Shown one piece after another: positions 25,510 to 34,367 of a DNA stretch of 64,000 nt. The notes under the pieces are model-generated. The model made no database searches, was not told the origin of the DNA, and saw nothing but the letters and a program-made list of their open reading frames with translations. A program made the translations under genes and the position numbers. Origin of the DNA: Thalassobaculum_A sp040219615 (GTDB lineage Bacteria > Pseudomonadota > Alphaproteobacteria > Thalassobaculales > Thalassobaculaceae); assembly GCF_040219615.1 (NCBI RefSeq), contig NZ_JAVJSE010000038.1, positions 248,001 to 312,000 on the forward strand, in the 5' to 3' direction. Numbering within the stretch: position 1 is the first letter of the stretch; each line of letters begins with the position of its first letter.

Positions 25510-26433
25510 TCAGGCCTCCAGCACGCTGGACTTGCCGGCCAGGCCGCGGGCCCGGAAGGTCACGACCGCCAGCAGCAGCAGATACATCGACAGCAGCGAC
25601 CAGTCGGTCAGGAAGGCCGCCGTCAGCGCCACGACCAGCCCGACCATGATGCCGGCGCTGACCGCCCCCCAGAAGCTGCCGACCCCGCCGAGCACGATGA
25701 TCACGAAGGCCGGGATCACCGCGTCGACCCCGACCACCGGGCGGATCCCCCAGATCGGCGCCATGACGATGCCGGCGATACCTGCCAGCGCCGCCCCGAA
25801 GCCGAACACCAGCAGGCGCAGCCGCGTCAGGTTGTAGCCGAGCGCCCGCACCATCTCGCTGTCGTGGGCGCCGGCCTTGATGACCGCGCCGTAAGGCGTC
25901 TTGTTCAGGAACAGCCAGAGCACGCCGATCATCCCGGCGGCGAACAGCGCGGCGTAGATCCGGTAGGTCGAGTAGATCAGGTCGCCGGCGATGAAGCCGC
26001 CGGAGATGCCGCCGGGAATCGGCAGGTAGTATTCGCTGCTGCCCCAGATCAGCCGGATCATCTCCTCCAGCACCAGGGCGGCCCCGAAGGTCAGCAGCAG
26101 GCCGTACAGCGGGTCGGCACCGTAGGTGCGCCGCAGGCACAGCTCCAGCCCCATGCCGACCACGCCGGCGACCAGCGGCCCGACCACCAGCGCGATCAGG
26201 TAGCGGGCGACCGCCGACAGCGCGTAGTACGGCTCCATGAAGGCGTAGGGCAGCCCGCCGTCGGGCGCCATCACCGCCAGCGCCACATAGGCGCCGATCG
26301 CGAACAGCGAGCCATGCGCCAGGTTGATCACCTCCATCACGCCGATGATCAGCATGAATCCGAGCGCCAGCAGGGCGAACAGCAGCCCGAGCGCCAAGCC
26401 GTTGATCACGTGCGGTATCAGGTCGAGCAGCAT
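25510..26433 (-). CDS. livH: Branched-chain amino acid-type ABC permease LivH
   Basis: A 307-aa permease. It has LGFMLIIGVMEVINLAHGS near the N-terminus, the helix-rich middle and the LGGVGSFWGAVSAGIMVGL block, all typical of LivH. It forms the transmembrane heterodimer with LivM. It is separated from the binding-protein gene by a 219-base gap holding a long extragenic palindrome. Confidence 0.92.
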   Translation of the reverse strand: MLLDLIPHVINGLALGLLFALLALGFMLIIGVMEVINLAHGSLFAIGAYVALAVMAPDGGLPYAFMEPYYALSAVARYLIALVVGPLVAGVVGMGLELCLRRTYGADPLYGLLLTFGAALVLEEMIRLIWGSSEYYLPIPGGISGGFIAGDLIYSTYRIYAALFAAGMIGVLWLFLNKTPYGAVIKAGAHDSEMVRALGYNLTRLRLLVFGFGAALAGIAGIVMAPIWGIRPVVGVDAVIPAFVIIVLGGVGSFWGAVSAGIMVGLVVALTAAFLTDWSLLSMYLLLLAVVTFRARGLAGKSSVLEA

Positions 26434-26478
26434 GAGCAGGCTGTCTCCGGTTGGAGGCGGGGCGGTCGCAGCCCGTCG

Positions 26479-26645
26479 GCGGGTGGGTTCCGGCTCGGCC
26501 GCGCCGAGGGCGGCGCAGCCGTCCGGAATGACGACAGGGGGCGGGCCGGTCGGTGCCCCGGCCCTGATCTTCTCCCCCTTTTGCCGTCATTCCGGACCGG
26601 ACCGCCGCAGGCGGGCCGGAGCCGGAACCCACGGTGCGACGGGCG
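26479..26645. repeat. Extragenic palindromic repeat (copy 1)
   Basis: Outer arms GGGTGGGTTCCGG and CCGGAACCCAC; inner arms TCCGGAATGACG and CGTCATTCCGGA. The whole forms a long imperfect palindrome of the same type as copies near 38.6, 41.0, 47.3, 54.2, 56.0 and 59.1 kb. It lies between the binding-protein gene and livH in the operon, the same place where the two peptide operons carry simple hairpins. Confidence 0.75.
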
Positions 26646-26652
26646 GCCAGCC

Positions 26653-27951
26653 TCACCCCTGGTCGTAGCTGGGCGTGTCCGCGTAGGACTCGAGCTTGCA
26701 CTCCTTGCCGGCCGCCGACCGGATCGACTCCGGATCCGAGCTGCTCAGGATCTCGAAGTAGTCGGAGTCGTCGCGCGGCTTCGGGTTGCCCTGGGCCAGG
26801 TAGATGGTCTGCTGCACCTGGTGGGAGTCGGCGTCGATCACCGCGTCGTGGTGCTGCATGCGGTCGTCGGCCTTCATGACCCGGCCTTCGAGCGCCTTGA
26901 TGACCTTCATGTTGTCGGTCGACCCGACCTCGCCGACGACCCGCAGCAGCTCGCGCATGGCGACATAGCCGTTGTAGGTGACGTTGCCGGGGACATCGAT
27001 CCGGGTGGTCGGGTAACGCTCCTTGTAGCGCTTCACGAAATCGGCCACGCCGGGCAGGTCGAGGTAGTGGTACCAGGTGGTGCCGAACACCCCGAAGGCG
27101 GCTTCGCGGCCGAGGCCGTAGATGTCCGGCCAGTCCTGCTGGTTGTTGATCCAGGCCGGCTTGCGGTCGAGCTTCATGTCGCTCACCTGCTGGCGCATGA
27201 CCTTGAAGTCGTCGCCGCCGACGGCCGCCGCCACCACGTCCGGCTTGGCCTGCTGGATGCGCAGCAGCACGCTCGACCAGTCGCGGGTGCCGACCGGGAT
27301 CGCCACCTCTTCCATGACGGTGGCACCGTACTCGGTCGCCACCGCCTTGGTCGCGGCGTTGGTGTTCTGGCCCCAGACGTAGTCGTTGTAGATCAGGAAC
27401 CAGTTCTTGCCGAAGCTCTGGATCGCGTTGCGCGCGGCCGCCTTCGAGAAGTTCTCGCCGTTGCCGTCCCACACGAACTTCACGCGATGGCAGTTCTTGC
27501 CGGACTCGGTCGGCGAGCTGGAATTGGTGTTGAAGTAGACGCAGCCGTATTTCTGCGCGACCTGGCTGATCGCGTTGGCCGCGCCCGATTGGATGGCGCC
27601 GACCAGGAAGTGGACGTTCTCCCGGGTGATCAGCCGCTCGGCGACCCGGGTGCCGGTCTGCGGATTGGTCTCGGTGTCCATCCAGACCGTCTCGATCTTG
27701 CGGCCGAGCAGGCCGCCGGCCTCGTTGAACTCGGCGACCGCCATCTCGGTGCCGCGGCGCTCGGCCTGGCCCGAGTTGGCGAACTGGCCGCTGGCATCGT
27801 GGGTCAGGCCGATCCGGATCGGCTTGTCGGAGGCCGCGGCATAGACCCGGTTGTGCTTCCACGGGCCGAACAGGGCCGCACCGCCGGCCGAGCCGGCGAG
27901 TAGCGAGGTCTGCAGGAAACTGCGGCGCGAGATACTGCTTCTTCTGGACAT
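26653..27951 (-). CDS. Periplasmic binding protein of the liv-type transporter, Tat-exported
   Basis: A 432-aa type-I periplasmic binding protein. The start at 27951 follows GGGGAGGA and gives a twin-arginine signal, SRRSFLQTS, with a hydrophobic stretch to AAAS near residue 40. The body (IRIGLTHDASGQFANSG, GGLLGRKIETVWMDTETNPQTG, FLVGAIQSGAANAISQVAQKYG) resembles the LivK/AmiC/UrtA class. Tat export implies folding before secretion, which is uncommon for this class. The ligand could be an amino acid, amide or aromatic amino compound. Confidence 0.9.
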   Translation of the reverse strand: MSRRSSISRRSFLQTSLLAGSAGGAALFGPWKHNRVYAAASDKPIRIGLTHDASGQFANSGQAERRGTEMAVAEFNEAGGLLGRKIETVWMDTETNPQTGTRVAERLITRENVHFLVGAIQSGAANAISQVAQKYGCVYFNTNSSSPTESGKNCHRVKFVWDGNGENFSKAAARNAIQSFGKNWFLIYNDYVWGQNTNAATKAVATEYGATVMEEVAIPVGTRDWSSVLLRIQQAKPDVVAAAVGGDDFKVMRQQVSDMKLDRKPAWINNQQDWPDIYGLGREAAFGVFGTTWYHYLDLPGVADFVKRYKERYPTTRIDVPGNVTYNGYVAMRELLRVVGEVGSTDNMKVIKALEGRVMKADDRMQHHDAVIDADSHQVQQTIYLAQGNPKPRDDSDYFEILSSSDPESIRSAAGKECKLESYADTPSYDQG

Positions 27952-28063
27952 GGCATCCTCCCCTGCGGCGGGCATCGGTGCCGCCGTGTCGTTGGCCGGA
28001 CCGTCGTGACTGCGGCCCCGGTGGTCGCGCCCCGAAGGGCGGAACTTCTGCGCCGGCGCGTCT

Positions 28064-28480
28064 TCAGGGCGCCAGTTCGACGGTCTCGGCATCCGCCGGG
28101 ACCATCAGTTCGAGGGCGGTGTAGTCGTCGGAGTACTCGATCACCCGGTGCGGGATCTCCGGCTCCTGATACATGCAGGAACCCTCCTCCATGCGCACCT
28201 CGCCGACGCCCTCGAACCAGACCCGGGCCCAGCCCTTCAGGACGTAGACCATCTGGAAATCCAGCCTATGGGCGTGCAGGTCGCCCTCGCCGGGACACGG
28301 GGCGTTGGGCCGGTGCACATGGGCCCTCAGCTTGCCGCCGGTCTTCTCGACCATGCCGAGGTCGCGGTAGTCGAAGAAGCCGCGCAGGCCCGGCTTCCAC
28401 TCGGCGTCGCGTTCGTGCTGCACGTGGAACGCGCCGCGGCCGAAGGCCTTGGGCTCATACTGGTCGCTGTCGGCGGTCAT
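28064..28480 (-). CDS. Cupin domain protein
   Basis: A 138-aa single-domain cupin. Metal-ligand candidates are in motif 1 (GDLHAHRLDFQMVYVLKGWARVWFEG) and motif 2 (CMYQEPEIPHRVIEY with the later His). ATG at 28480 gives a soluble protein without signal. It lies between the dehydrogenase and the binding-protein gene of the liv-type operon, so it may act on the imported compound or sense it. Specific activity unknown. Confidence 0.82.
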   Translation of the reverse strand: MTADSDQYEPKAFGRGAFHVQHERDAEWKPGLRGFFDYRDLGMVEKTGGKLRAHVHRPNAPCPGEGDLHAHRLDFQMVYVLKGWARVWFEGVGEVRMEEGSCMYQEPEIPHRVIEYSDDYTALELMVPADAETVELAP

Positions 28481-28497
28481 GGTGCTTGTGTCTCCGA

Positions 28498-29412
28498 TCA
28501 GGTGGAGCCGGGAGCGGCGCGGCCGTTGACCTGCGCCTGTGCCGCGATCAGGTGGCCGACCAGGGACTCGGCGAAGCCCAGGTTGCGGGCCTCGACCAGG
28601 GCGTGGCGGACGGCATGGCCGAGATTGCCGGTCAGCGGCACCGCGTCGGTCATGCGCGTGTAGTAGCCGAGGTCCTTGGCGGCGTTGCCGATCCCGAAAC
28701 GCATGCCATCCAGGTCGCCGTCCTTGGCGGCCCCGGCCACCATCCGGAAGATGCCGCTGTTGGCGCCGCCGGCCGAGATCACCTCGAACAGCTTCGCGAG
28801 CGGCACCCCGACCGCGCTGCAGGCGGTGAACGCCTCGGCGATCAGCGTGGCCTGGCCCATGGCCAGGAAGTTGTTGACCAGCTTCATCTTGTGGCCGGCG
28901 CCGACCGGGCCGACGTGGAAGATGTTCTCGCAGAACGCCTCCAGGACCGGACGGATCGCCGCCATGGTGTCGTCGTCCGCCCCGACCATGGTGTTCAGCG
29001 TTCCGGCCTCGGCCTCGACCGGGGTCCGCGCCAGCGGGGCGTCGGCGAATCGTCCGCCGGCGGCCGCCACCGCGGCGGCGACCCGCTCGGTCGAGCTGGG
29101 CTCGCTGGTCGAGCAGTCGACCACGACGAGGCCCGGCCGGGCCCCGGCCAGCAGGCCCGACTCGCCGAGCACCGTCTCCTCGACCTGCGGCGATCCCGGC
29201 ACGCACAGCACCACCACGTCGGATGCCGCGGCGACCGCACGCGGGCCGTCGACCACCGCGGCCCCCTCGCCGGCCAGCCGATCGGCGCCGGCGCGGCTGC
29301 GGTGGGCGGCGACGGTCAGACGGAAACCGCGCCGCAACAGGTTGCTGCCCATGCCCTGCCCCATCATGCCGAGGCCGATGAGGCCGATCGCGGTTGGCTG
29401 GTCCGACTGCAT
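28498..29412 (-). CDS. NAD(P)-dependent 3-hydroxyisobutyrate dehydrogenase-like oxidoreductase
   Basis: A 304-aa beta-hydroxyacid dehydrogenase. The Rossmann motif GLIGLGMMGQGMGSNL is near the N-terminus, followed by the substrate block DAPLARTPVEAEAGTLNTMVG and the catalytic Lys segment GAGHKMKLVNNFLAMG. This family reduces or oxidises 3-hydroxyisobutyrate, tartronate semialdehyde and similar beta-hydroxyacids. It is the first gene of the liv-type operon and divergent from the RpiR regulator, suggesting oxidation of a catabolite of the imported substrate. Confidence 0.9.
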   Translation of the reverse strand: MQSDQPTAIGLIGLGMMGQGMGSNLLRRGFRLTVAAHRSRAGADRLAGEGAAVVDGPRAVAAASDVVVLCVPGSPQVEETVLGESGLLAGARPGLVVVDCSTSEPSSTERVAAAVAAAGGRFADAPLARTPVEAEAGTLNTMVGADDDTMAAIRPVLEAFCENIFHVGPVGAGHKMKLVNNFLAMGQATLIAEAFTACSAVGVPLAKLFEVISAGGANSGIFRMVAGAAKDGDLDGMRFGIGNAAKDLGYYTRMTDAVPLTGNLGHAVRHALVEARNLGFAESLVGHLIAAQAQVNGRAAPGST

Positions 29413-29452
29413 CGCGGTTCCGCTCCCCAGGTCCGACGGTTGGCCCGTCTTT

Positions 29453-29525
29453 GAATGAAATTTCTATAGACGTATTTTGAAAGAAAATTCACTCTCTATG
29501 TCAATACGGAATTTTCATTTCTTTC
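29453..29525. promoter_or_regulatory. Divergent promoter region with putative RpiR operator palindromes
   Basis: An AT-rich island in the 198-base gap between the dehydrogenase operon and the RpiR gene. It holds the 8-base palindrome GAAATTTC (29457-29464) and a pair of inverted arms, GAAAGAAAATTC (29479-29490) and GAATTTTCATTTCTTTC (29509-29525). RpiR/MurR regulators often bind sites with GAAA/TTTC halves, so this is a likely operator for the adjacent regulator controlling both directions. Core promoter boxes are not assigned. Confidence 0.55.
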
Positions 29526-29610
29526 CTGTGGATGGAATTCCCGTTCGAATCGCGCTAGGCAGGCCGCCTTCCGGCCGTCGGGTGCGGCCGCATCAGGCTA
29601 GGAGTGCTCA

Positions 29611-30468
29611 ATGGCCCCAGACGCATCGGCGCCGGCATCGTTCGACAGCCTCCGGCACGAGGTGCAGGCGCGGTACGACGATCTGAGTCCGCATCTGCAA
29701 CGGCTTGCCCGGCTGGCCCTCGAGGATCCGAACCGTTTCGCGCTGGAGACCGTGACCAGCCTGGCCCAGGCCTCCGAGGTCCAGCCGTCGACCCTGATCC
29801 GGTTCGCCAAGGAGTTCGGCTACTCCGGCTTCAGCGACATGCAGAAGGTGTTCCGGCTGCGGCTGATCGAGGGTGCGCCGGCCTATCGCGAGCAGATCTA
29901 CCAGCACCGCAGCCGGCTGGAGGCGACCGCCGAGCGCGACCCGATGGCGATCCTGCAGGAGTTCACGGACGCCTCGATCCTGTGCCTGGAGCGCCTGAAG
30001 GACACCGTCGAGCCGGCCGCGCTGGCGCGCGCCATCGAGATGATGGCGGCGGCCGACCATATCTACGTCATCGGCCAGCGCCGGGCGTTCCCGATCGCCG
30101 CCTACATCGCCTACGGCCTGGCCCGATTGGAGCACCGCACGCAGCTGCTCGACTTCGTCGGCGGCATGGTTCCGCAGCAGGTGGCGACGCTACGGCCGAC
30201 CGACCTGCTGATCGCGGTGGCCTTCGCAGAGTACACCCCGGCGGTGGTCGAGGTGGTGCGCGACGTCCACATCCGGAACATTCCGATCCTGGCGCTCACC
30301 GACGTCCCCACCAGCCCGCTGGCCAAGCACAGCGAGCTCTACTTCTGCGTCGACGACGCCGACATCCACCGGTTCCGGCCGATCGCCGGCTCGATGAGCC
30401 TGGCACAGTCGCTGATCATCGGCCTCGGCTACTACAAGGACGCCCGCAAGGAGGTATCGGCGACCTGA
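29611..30468 (+). CDS. MurR/RpiR family transcriptional regulator
   Basis: A 285-aa regulator. An N-terminal RpiR helix-turn-helix (about residues 1-80, with QPSTLIRFAKEFGYSGFSDMQKVFR) is followed by a C-terminal SIS domain (about 110-270, HIYVIGQRRAFPIAAYIAYGL) that usually binds a phosphosugar or related ligand. ATG at 29611 follows TAGGAG. It is divergent from the dehydrogenase/cupin/liv operon, which it probably controls through the palindromes in the gap. Confidence 0.9.
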   Translation: MAPDASAPASFDSLRHEVQARYDDLSPHLQRLARLALEDPNRFALETVTSLAQASEVQPSTLIRFAKEFGYSGFSDMQKVFRLRLIEGAPAYREQIYQHRSRLEATAERDPMAILQEFTDASILCLERLKDTVEPAALARAIEMMAAADHIYVIGQRRAFPIAAYIAYGLARLEHRTQLLDFVGGMVPQQVATLRPTDLLIAVAFAEYTPAVVEVVRDVHIRNIPILALTDVPTSPLAKHSELYFCVDDADIHRFRPIAGSMSLAQSLIIGLGYYKDARKEVSAT

Positions 30469-30479
30469 CGGCAGGTCCG

Positions 30480-31721
30480 CTACAGCAGCCCGATCACCGC
30501 CCCGGTCGACAGGGTCGCCAGCGTACCGGCCACGATCGACTTCATGCCGAGCCCGGCGATCTCGCCGCGGCGGTCGGGAATCAGGGTCGCCATGCCGCCG
30601 ATCATGATCCCGAGGCTGCCGAAGTTGGCGAAGCCGCACATCGCGTAGGTCAGGATCAGCCGGCTGCGCTCGGACAATGCCTCCGGCGGCAGCCGCGCCA
30701 TGTCGAGATAAGCGACGAACTCGTTGATCGCGGTCTTGGTGCCCATCAGCCGGCCGCCGACCGCAGCCTCGTCCCAGGGCAGCCCGATCAGCCACACCAT
30801 CGGCCGCATCGCCCAGCCGAAGATCCGGCCCAGCGACAGCGGCTCGCCGCCGATCGCCGGCAGCAGGCCGAGGATCGAATCGACCAGCGCCACGAGCGCC
30901 ACCATCACCAGCAGCATGGCGACGATCCCGAGGAACAGCTGCAGTCCGGCCTGGGTGCCGCGGGTGATCGCGTCCATGGTGCCGCTGGCCTCGGAAACCA
31001 CGTCGAGCTCGCCGCCGCTCGGCGCTCCCTCGCGCGGGATCATCAGGGCGGCGATGGCGATGGCGGCCGGGGCGCTGATGATCGAGGCGACCAGCAGGTG
31101 GCCGGCGGCGTCCGGCAGCACCGGGGCGATGATGGTGGCGTAAAGCACCATCATGGTGCCGGCGATGGTCGCCATGCCGCAGGCCATGACCATGAACAGC
31201 TCGCCACGCTCGAGCCGGGCGAGATACGGCCGGGCGAACATCGGCGCCTCGACCATGCCGACGAAAATGTTGGCGGCGGCCGACAGCCCGACCGGCCCGC
31301 CGATGCCCAGGGTGCGCGCGAACAGGAAGGCGAAGCCGCGCACGATCCAGGGCAGCACCCGCCAGTGGACCAGCACCGCGGTCAGCGCCGAGATCACGAT
31401 CACCAGCGGCAGCGCCCGGAACGCCAGGATGAAGGCGGCACCGGGACGGGTCTCCTCGAACGGCAGCGGCCCGCCGCCGAGATAGCCGAACACCAGGGTG
31501 GTGCCGGCCTCGGTCGCCGCCTGCAGGGCCAGCACCGCGCCGTTGAGGGCCGCGAACATGGCCCGGACCGGCGGGACGTAGAGCACCACCGCGGCGATCG
31601 CCAGCTGCAGGGCGATCCCGACCAGCACCACCTGCGGCCTCACCGCCCGGCGGTTCTCGCTGATCGCCCAGGCGATCGCGAAGATCGCCACCAGCCCGAA
31701 GCCGGATTGAAGTCGTTCCAT
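30480..31721 (-). CDS. Concentrative nucleoside transporter (CNT/NupC family)
   Basis: A 413-aa nucleoside:cation symporter. Hydrophobic throughout; key blocks are FGYLGGG, ETRPGAAFILAFRALPLVI, GLSAAANIFVGMVEAPMF, GTKTAINEFVAYLDM and MCGFANFGSLGIMIGGM. These are the CNT core motifs that bind nucleoside and Na+/H+. ATG at 31721 is chosen because the longer frame to 31901 adds an Arg/Pro-rich stretch. It is convergent with the RpiR gene (11 bases apart). Nucleoside uptake could link to the ribokinase-like kinase earlier, but this is only a suggestion. Confidence 0.92.
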   Translation of the reverse strand: MERLQSGFGLVAIFAIAWAISENRRAVRPQVVLVGIALQLAIAAVVLYVPPVRAMFAALNGAVLALQAATEAGTTLVFGYLGGGPLPFEETRPGAAFILAFRALPLVIVISALTAVLVHWRVLPWIVRGFAFLFARTLGIGGPVGLSAAANIFVGMVEAPMFARPYLARLERGELFMVMACGMATIAGTMMVLYATIIAPVLPDAAGHLLVASIISAPAAIAIAALMIPREGAPSGGELDVVSEASGTMDAITRGTQAGLQLFLGIVAMLLVMVALVALVDSILGLLPAIGGEPLSLGRIFGWAMRPMVWLIGLPWDEAAVGGRLMGTKTAINEFVAYLDMARLPPEALSERSRLILTYAMCGFANFGSLGIMIGGMATLIPDRRGEIAGLGMKSIVAGTLATLSTGAVIGLL

Positions 31722-31939
31722 CGCCGCCCTGCCCCGCCGTCCCGACCCTTCGTGCAACCGCCGGCGCGAGTGTGGCGGCGGTGCCGGCGGCGCACAACCC
31801 GGCCGAAGCGACAGACGCCGTCGCCGGTGCCCACAGGTTTTGTCGTTTGACCTTGCGGCGCCGACCCGGCATTCCGGTGTCGTCGAGACGGCGCCCCGCA
31901 TCCGTGGAAAGGCCGCCGCCGCAGCGAGGGAGAACCGCC

Positions 31940-32776
31940 ATGCCAGCCCGGGATATCGACCACGTCGTGGTGATGACGCGCGACCTGGAATCGGCGCGCG
32001 CCGGCTGGGAGCAGCTCGGCTTCACCACCACGCCGCGGGCCGTGCACCCGTTCGGCACCGCCAACAGCCTGATCCAGCTGCAGGGCAACTTCGTGGAGCT
32101 GCTGGAGATCGACGACGAATCGCGGATCGCGCCGCCGGCCGCGGACGCGTTCAGCTTCGCCGCCCACAACCGGGCGTTCCTGGCGGCCCATGGCGAGGGC
32201 GGCTCGATGCTGGTGCTGACCAGCGCCGACCGCGACGCCGACATCGCCGGGTGGACCGCGCGCGGGCTGCGCACCTACGCGCCGTTCGACTTCGAGCGCA
32301 AGGCCCGGCTGCCCGACGGCAGCGAGACCCGGGTGGCGTTCTCGCTCGGCTTCACCGGCGACCGATCGCTCGACGGCCTGGGATTCTTCGTATGCCAGCA
32401 GCACACGCCCGAGGCATTCTGGAAGCCCTACTACCAGCGCCACCGCAACGGCGCCCGGCGGATCGCCGCCGTGACCCTGGCGAGCGCCGAGCCGGAGGCG
32501 GCCCGACCGTTCCTGGAGGGCTTCTCCGGGGGCGTCGCCGGCCCGGCCGGCGACGACGGCTGCTACGCCGTGGCGCTCGCGCAGGACCGGCTGGACGTGG
32601 TGCCCGGCGGGCCGCCGGCGATCCCGGCCATCGAGATCGCGGTCGACGACGTCGAGGCCGCCGCCGCGCTGATCCCCGGCGCCTGGCGCGACGGCCCGGC
32701 CATCGTGCTGCCGTCCGAGATCGCCAACGGCGTGTCGATCCGGCTGGTCCCGGCGCAGCCGCAGGCCCGGCGATGA
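31940..32776 (+). CDS. VOC/glyoxalase-like domain protein
   Basis: A 278-aa protein with the start IDHVVVMTRDLESARAGWEQLGFTTTPRAVHPFGTANSLIQLQG, a glyoxalase-like (PF13468-type) N-terminal fold with metal-ligand His and Glu (FVELLEI) candidates. The second half carries a weaker repeat of the fold (RRIAAVTLASAEPEAARPFLEGF). Its role is unknown; such proteins include isomerases and dioxygenases. The stop overlaps the ATG of the MFS transporter, suggesting a joint function. Confidence 0.85.
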   Translation: MPARDIDHVVVMTRDLESARAGWEQLGFTTTPRAVHPFGTANSLIQLQGNFVELLEIDDESRIAPPAADAFSFAAHNRAFLAAHGEGGSMLVLTSADRDADIAGWTARGLRTYAPFDFERKARLPDGSETRVAFSLGFTGDRSLDGLGFFVCQQHTPEAFWKPYYQRHRNGARRIAAVTLASAEPEAARPFLEGFSGGVAGPAGDDGCYAVALAQDRLDVVPGGPPAIPAIEIAVDDVEAAAALIPGAWRDGPAIVLPSEIANGVSIRLVPAQPQARR

Positions 32777-34044
32777 GCGTCACGGCCCGGACGGCGGACG
32801 CGCCGGCGCCCGGAATGGCGCGGCTGATCGCGGTGGTGTTCCTGCCGTTCGCCGGCGGCTACTTCCTGTCCTACCTGTTCCGCTCGACCAACGCGGTGAT
32901 CGCCCCGCAACTGACCGCCCAGATCGGGTTGACCGCCGCCGACCTCGGGCTGCTGACCAGCTGCTACTTCCTGGCCTTCGCCAGCTTCCAGCTGCCGCTC
33001 GGCCTGCTGCTCGACCGCTTCGGGCCGCGCCGGGTGCAGTCGGCGCTGCTGCTGTCGGCGGCACTCGGCGCCGGGCTGTTCGCGCTCGGCGACGACATGG
33101 TCGACCTGGCGATCGCCCGCGCCCTGATCGGCCTCGGCGTGTCCGGCGGCCTGATGTCGTCGTTCAAGGCGATCACGCTCTGGTTCCCGAAGGACCGCTG
33201 GCCGCTGGTGAACGGCTGCTTCCTGGCGATGGGCGGGCTCGGCGCGATCTCCGCGACCGCGCCGCTGGAGGCGGTGCTGGAGTTCACCGACTGGCGCGGC
33301 GTGTTCCTGGCGCTCGCCGCGGTCACGGTGGTGGTGGCCGCGATCATCCGGGTGGCGGTGCCGGAGCGTCCGGCGACCGGGGTCGGCCACGGCACCCTGT
33401 ACGAGCAGATCGCCGGCTACCGGGTGGTGTTCGGCGACCGGCTTTTCTGGCGGGTCGCCCCGCTGACCGTCACCACCATGACCGCCAACCTGGCGATCCA
33501 GGGGTTGTGGGCCGGGCCCTGGCTGCGCGACGTCGCCGGCTTCGACCGCCCGGGCGTGGCCGGCTACCTGTTCGCGATCGCCGCGGCGATGACCGTCGGC
33601 TTCGTGGCGACCGGCGCGCTGGCCGACTGGTGCGGGCGACGCGGGATCGGGCTGATCCCGGTGATCGGCGGCCTGGCCGCGGCATTCCTGCTGACCCAGG
33701 CGGCGATCGCCTTCGAGCTGGCGCCGACCGCGATGCTGCCCTGGCTGGCCTTCGGCCTGATGGCCAACGGCGCCGCCCTGGTCTACCCCCTGCTCAACCG
33801 GCACTTCCCGATCGCGCTCGCCGGCCGGGCCGCGACCGGACTCAACACCCTGGCGTTCTTCGGTGCGTTCGCGGGACAATACCTGCTGGGAGAGGCCATC
33901 GACCTGTGGCCGCCGGTCGAGGGCGGCGGCTACCGGCCCGAGGCCTATCGCTGGGCGTTCGGCGGGCTGTTGGGGCTGCAGGCGGCCAGCCTGGCGTGGT
34001 ACCTGCTGCCCGGTGGCACCCGCGAACCGGAGTCCGCTCGTTGA
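32773..34044 (+). CDS. Major facilitator superfamily transporter
   Basis: A 423-aa transporter with 12 predicted helices. It has the loop 2-3 motif LGLLLDRFGPRRVQS, close to the MFS GxxxDRxGRR motif, and the repeat in the second half (TGALADWCGRRGIG). ATG at 32773 overlaps the VOC gene stop (ATGA). The substrate is unknown. The stop overlaps a TTG start of the next small gene. Confidence 0.9.
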   Translation: MSVTARTADAPAPGMARLIAVVFLPFAGGYFLSYLFRSTNAVIAPQLTAQIGLTAADLGLLTSCYFLAFASFQLPLGLLLDRFGPRRVQSALLLSAALGAGLFALGDDMVDLAIARALIGLGVSGGLMSSFKAITLWFPKDRWPLVNGCFLAMGGLGAISATAPLEAVLEFTDWRGVFLALAAVTVVVAAIIRVAVPERPATGVGHGTLYEQIAGYRVVFGDRLFWRVAPLTVTTMTANLAIQGLWAGPWLRDVAGFDRPGVAGYLFAIAAAMTVGFVATGALADWCGRRGIGLIPVIGGLAAAFLLTQAAIAFELAPTAMLPWLAFGLMANGAALVYPLLNRHFPIALAGRAATGLNTLAFFGAFAGQYLLGEAIDLWPPVEGGGYRPEAYRWAFGGLLGLQAASLAWYLLPGGTREPESAR

Positions 34045-34361
34045 GTCGCGACGTCAAGACCGAGGCCTTCGCCATGGCCTCCTTCGTCCTGCTGGTGAAC
34101 ACCCTGCGCACGCTGGTGCGCAAGGGCCTGCTGGAGCGTTCCGAAGCGGTGGAGATGGTCGACGAGGCGCGCCGCCAGCTCGACCAGCTGATCGCCGCCA
34201 ACCGGACCGACCGCACGGCGATGCTGGAGCGGGAGCTGCTCGACTACGAGGCGATCTTCCGCGACATCGACGACCGCGCCGCCGAGGACCTGCTGCGCAC
34301 CCTGCGCGACGCCCTCGACCGGATCATGGGCGACGAGCCGGACGAGCCCATGGACCTGTAG
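34041..34361 (+). CDS. Small hypothetical protein
   Basis: A 106-aa acidic, mostly helical protein (SFVLLVNTLRTLVRKGLLERSEAVEMVDEARRQLDQL), with no domain I can name. A TTG start at 34041 overlaps the MFS stop (34042-34044); an ATG at 34074 would give 95 aa. Good codon bias for this genome supports that it is real. It converges with the GNAT gene, 6 bases away. Confidence 0.65.
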   Translation: MSRDVKTEAFAMASFVLLVNTLRTLVRKGLLERSEAVEMVDEARRQLDQLIAANRTDRTAMLERELLDYEAIFRDIDDRAAEDLLRTLRDALDRIMGDEPDEPMDL

Positions 34362-34367
34362 GGCGGC

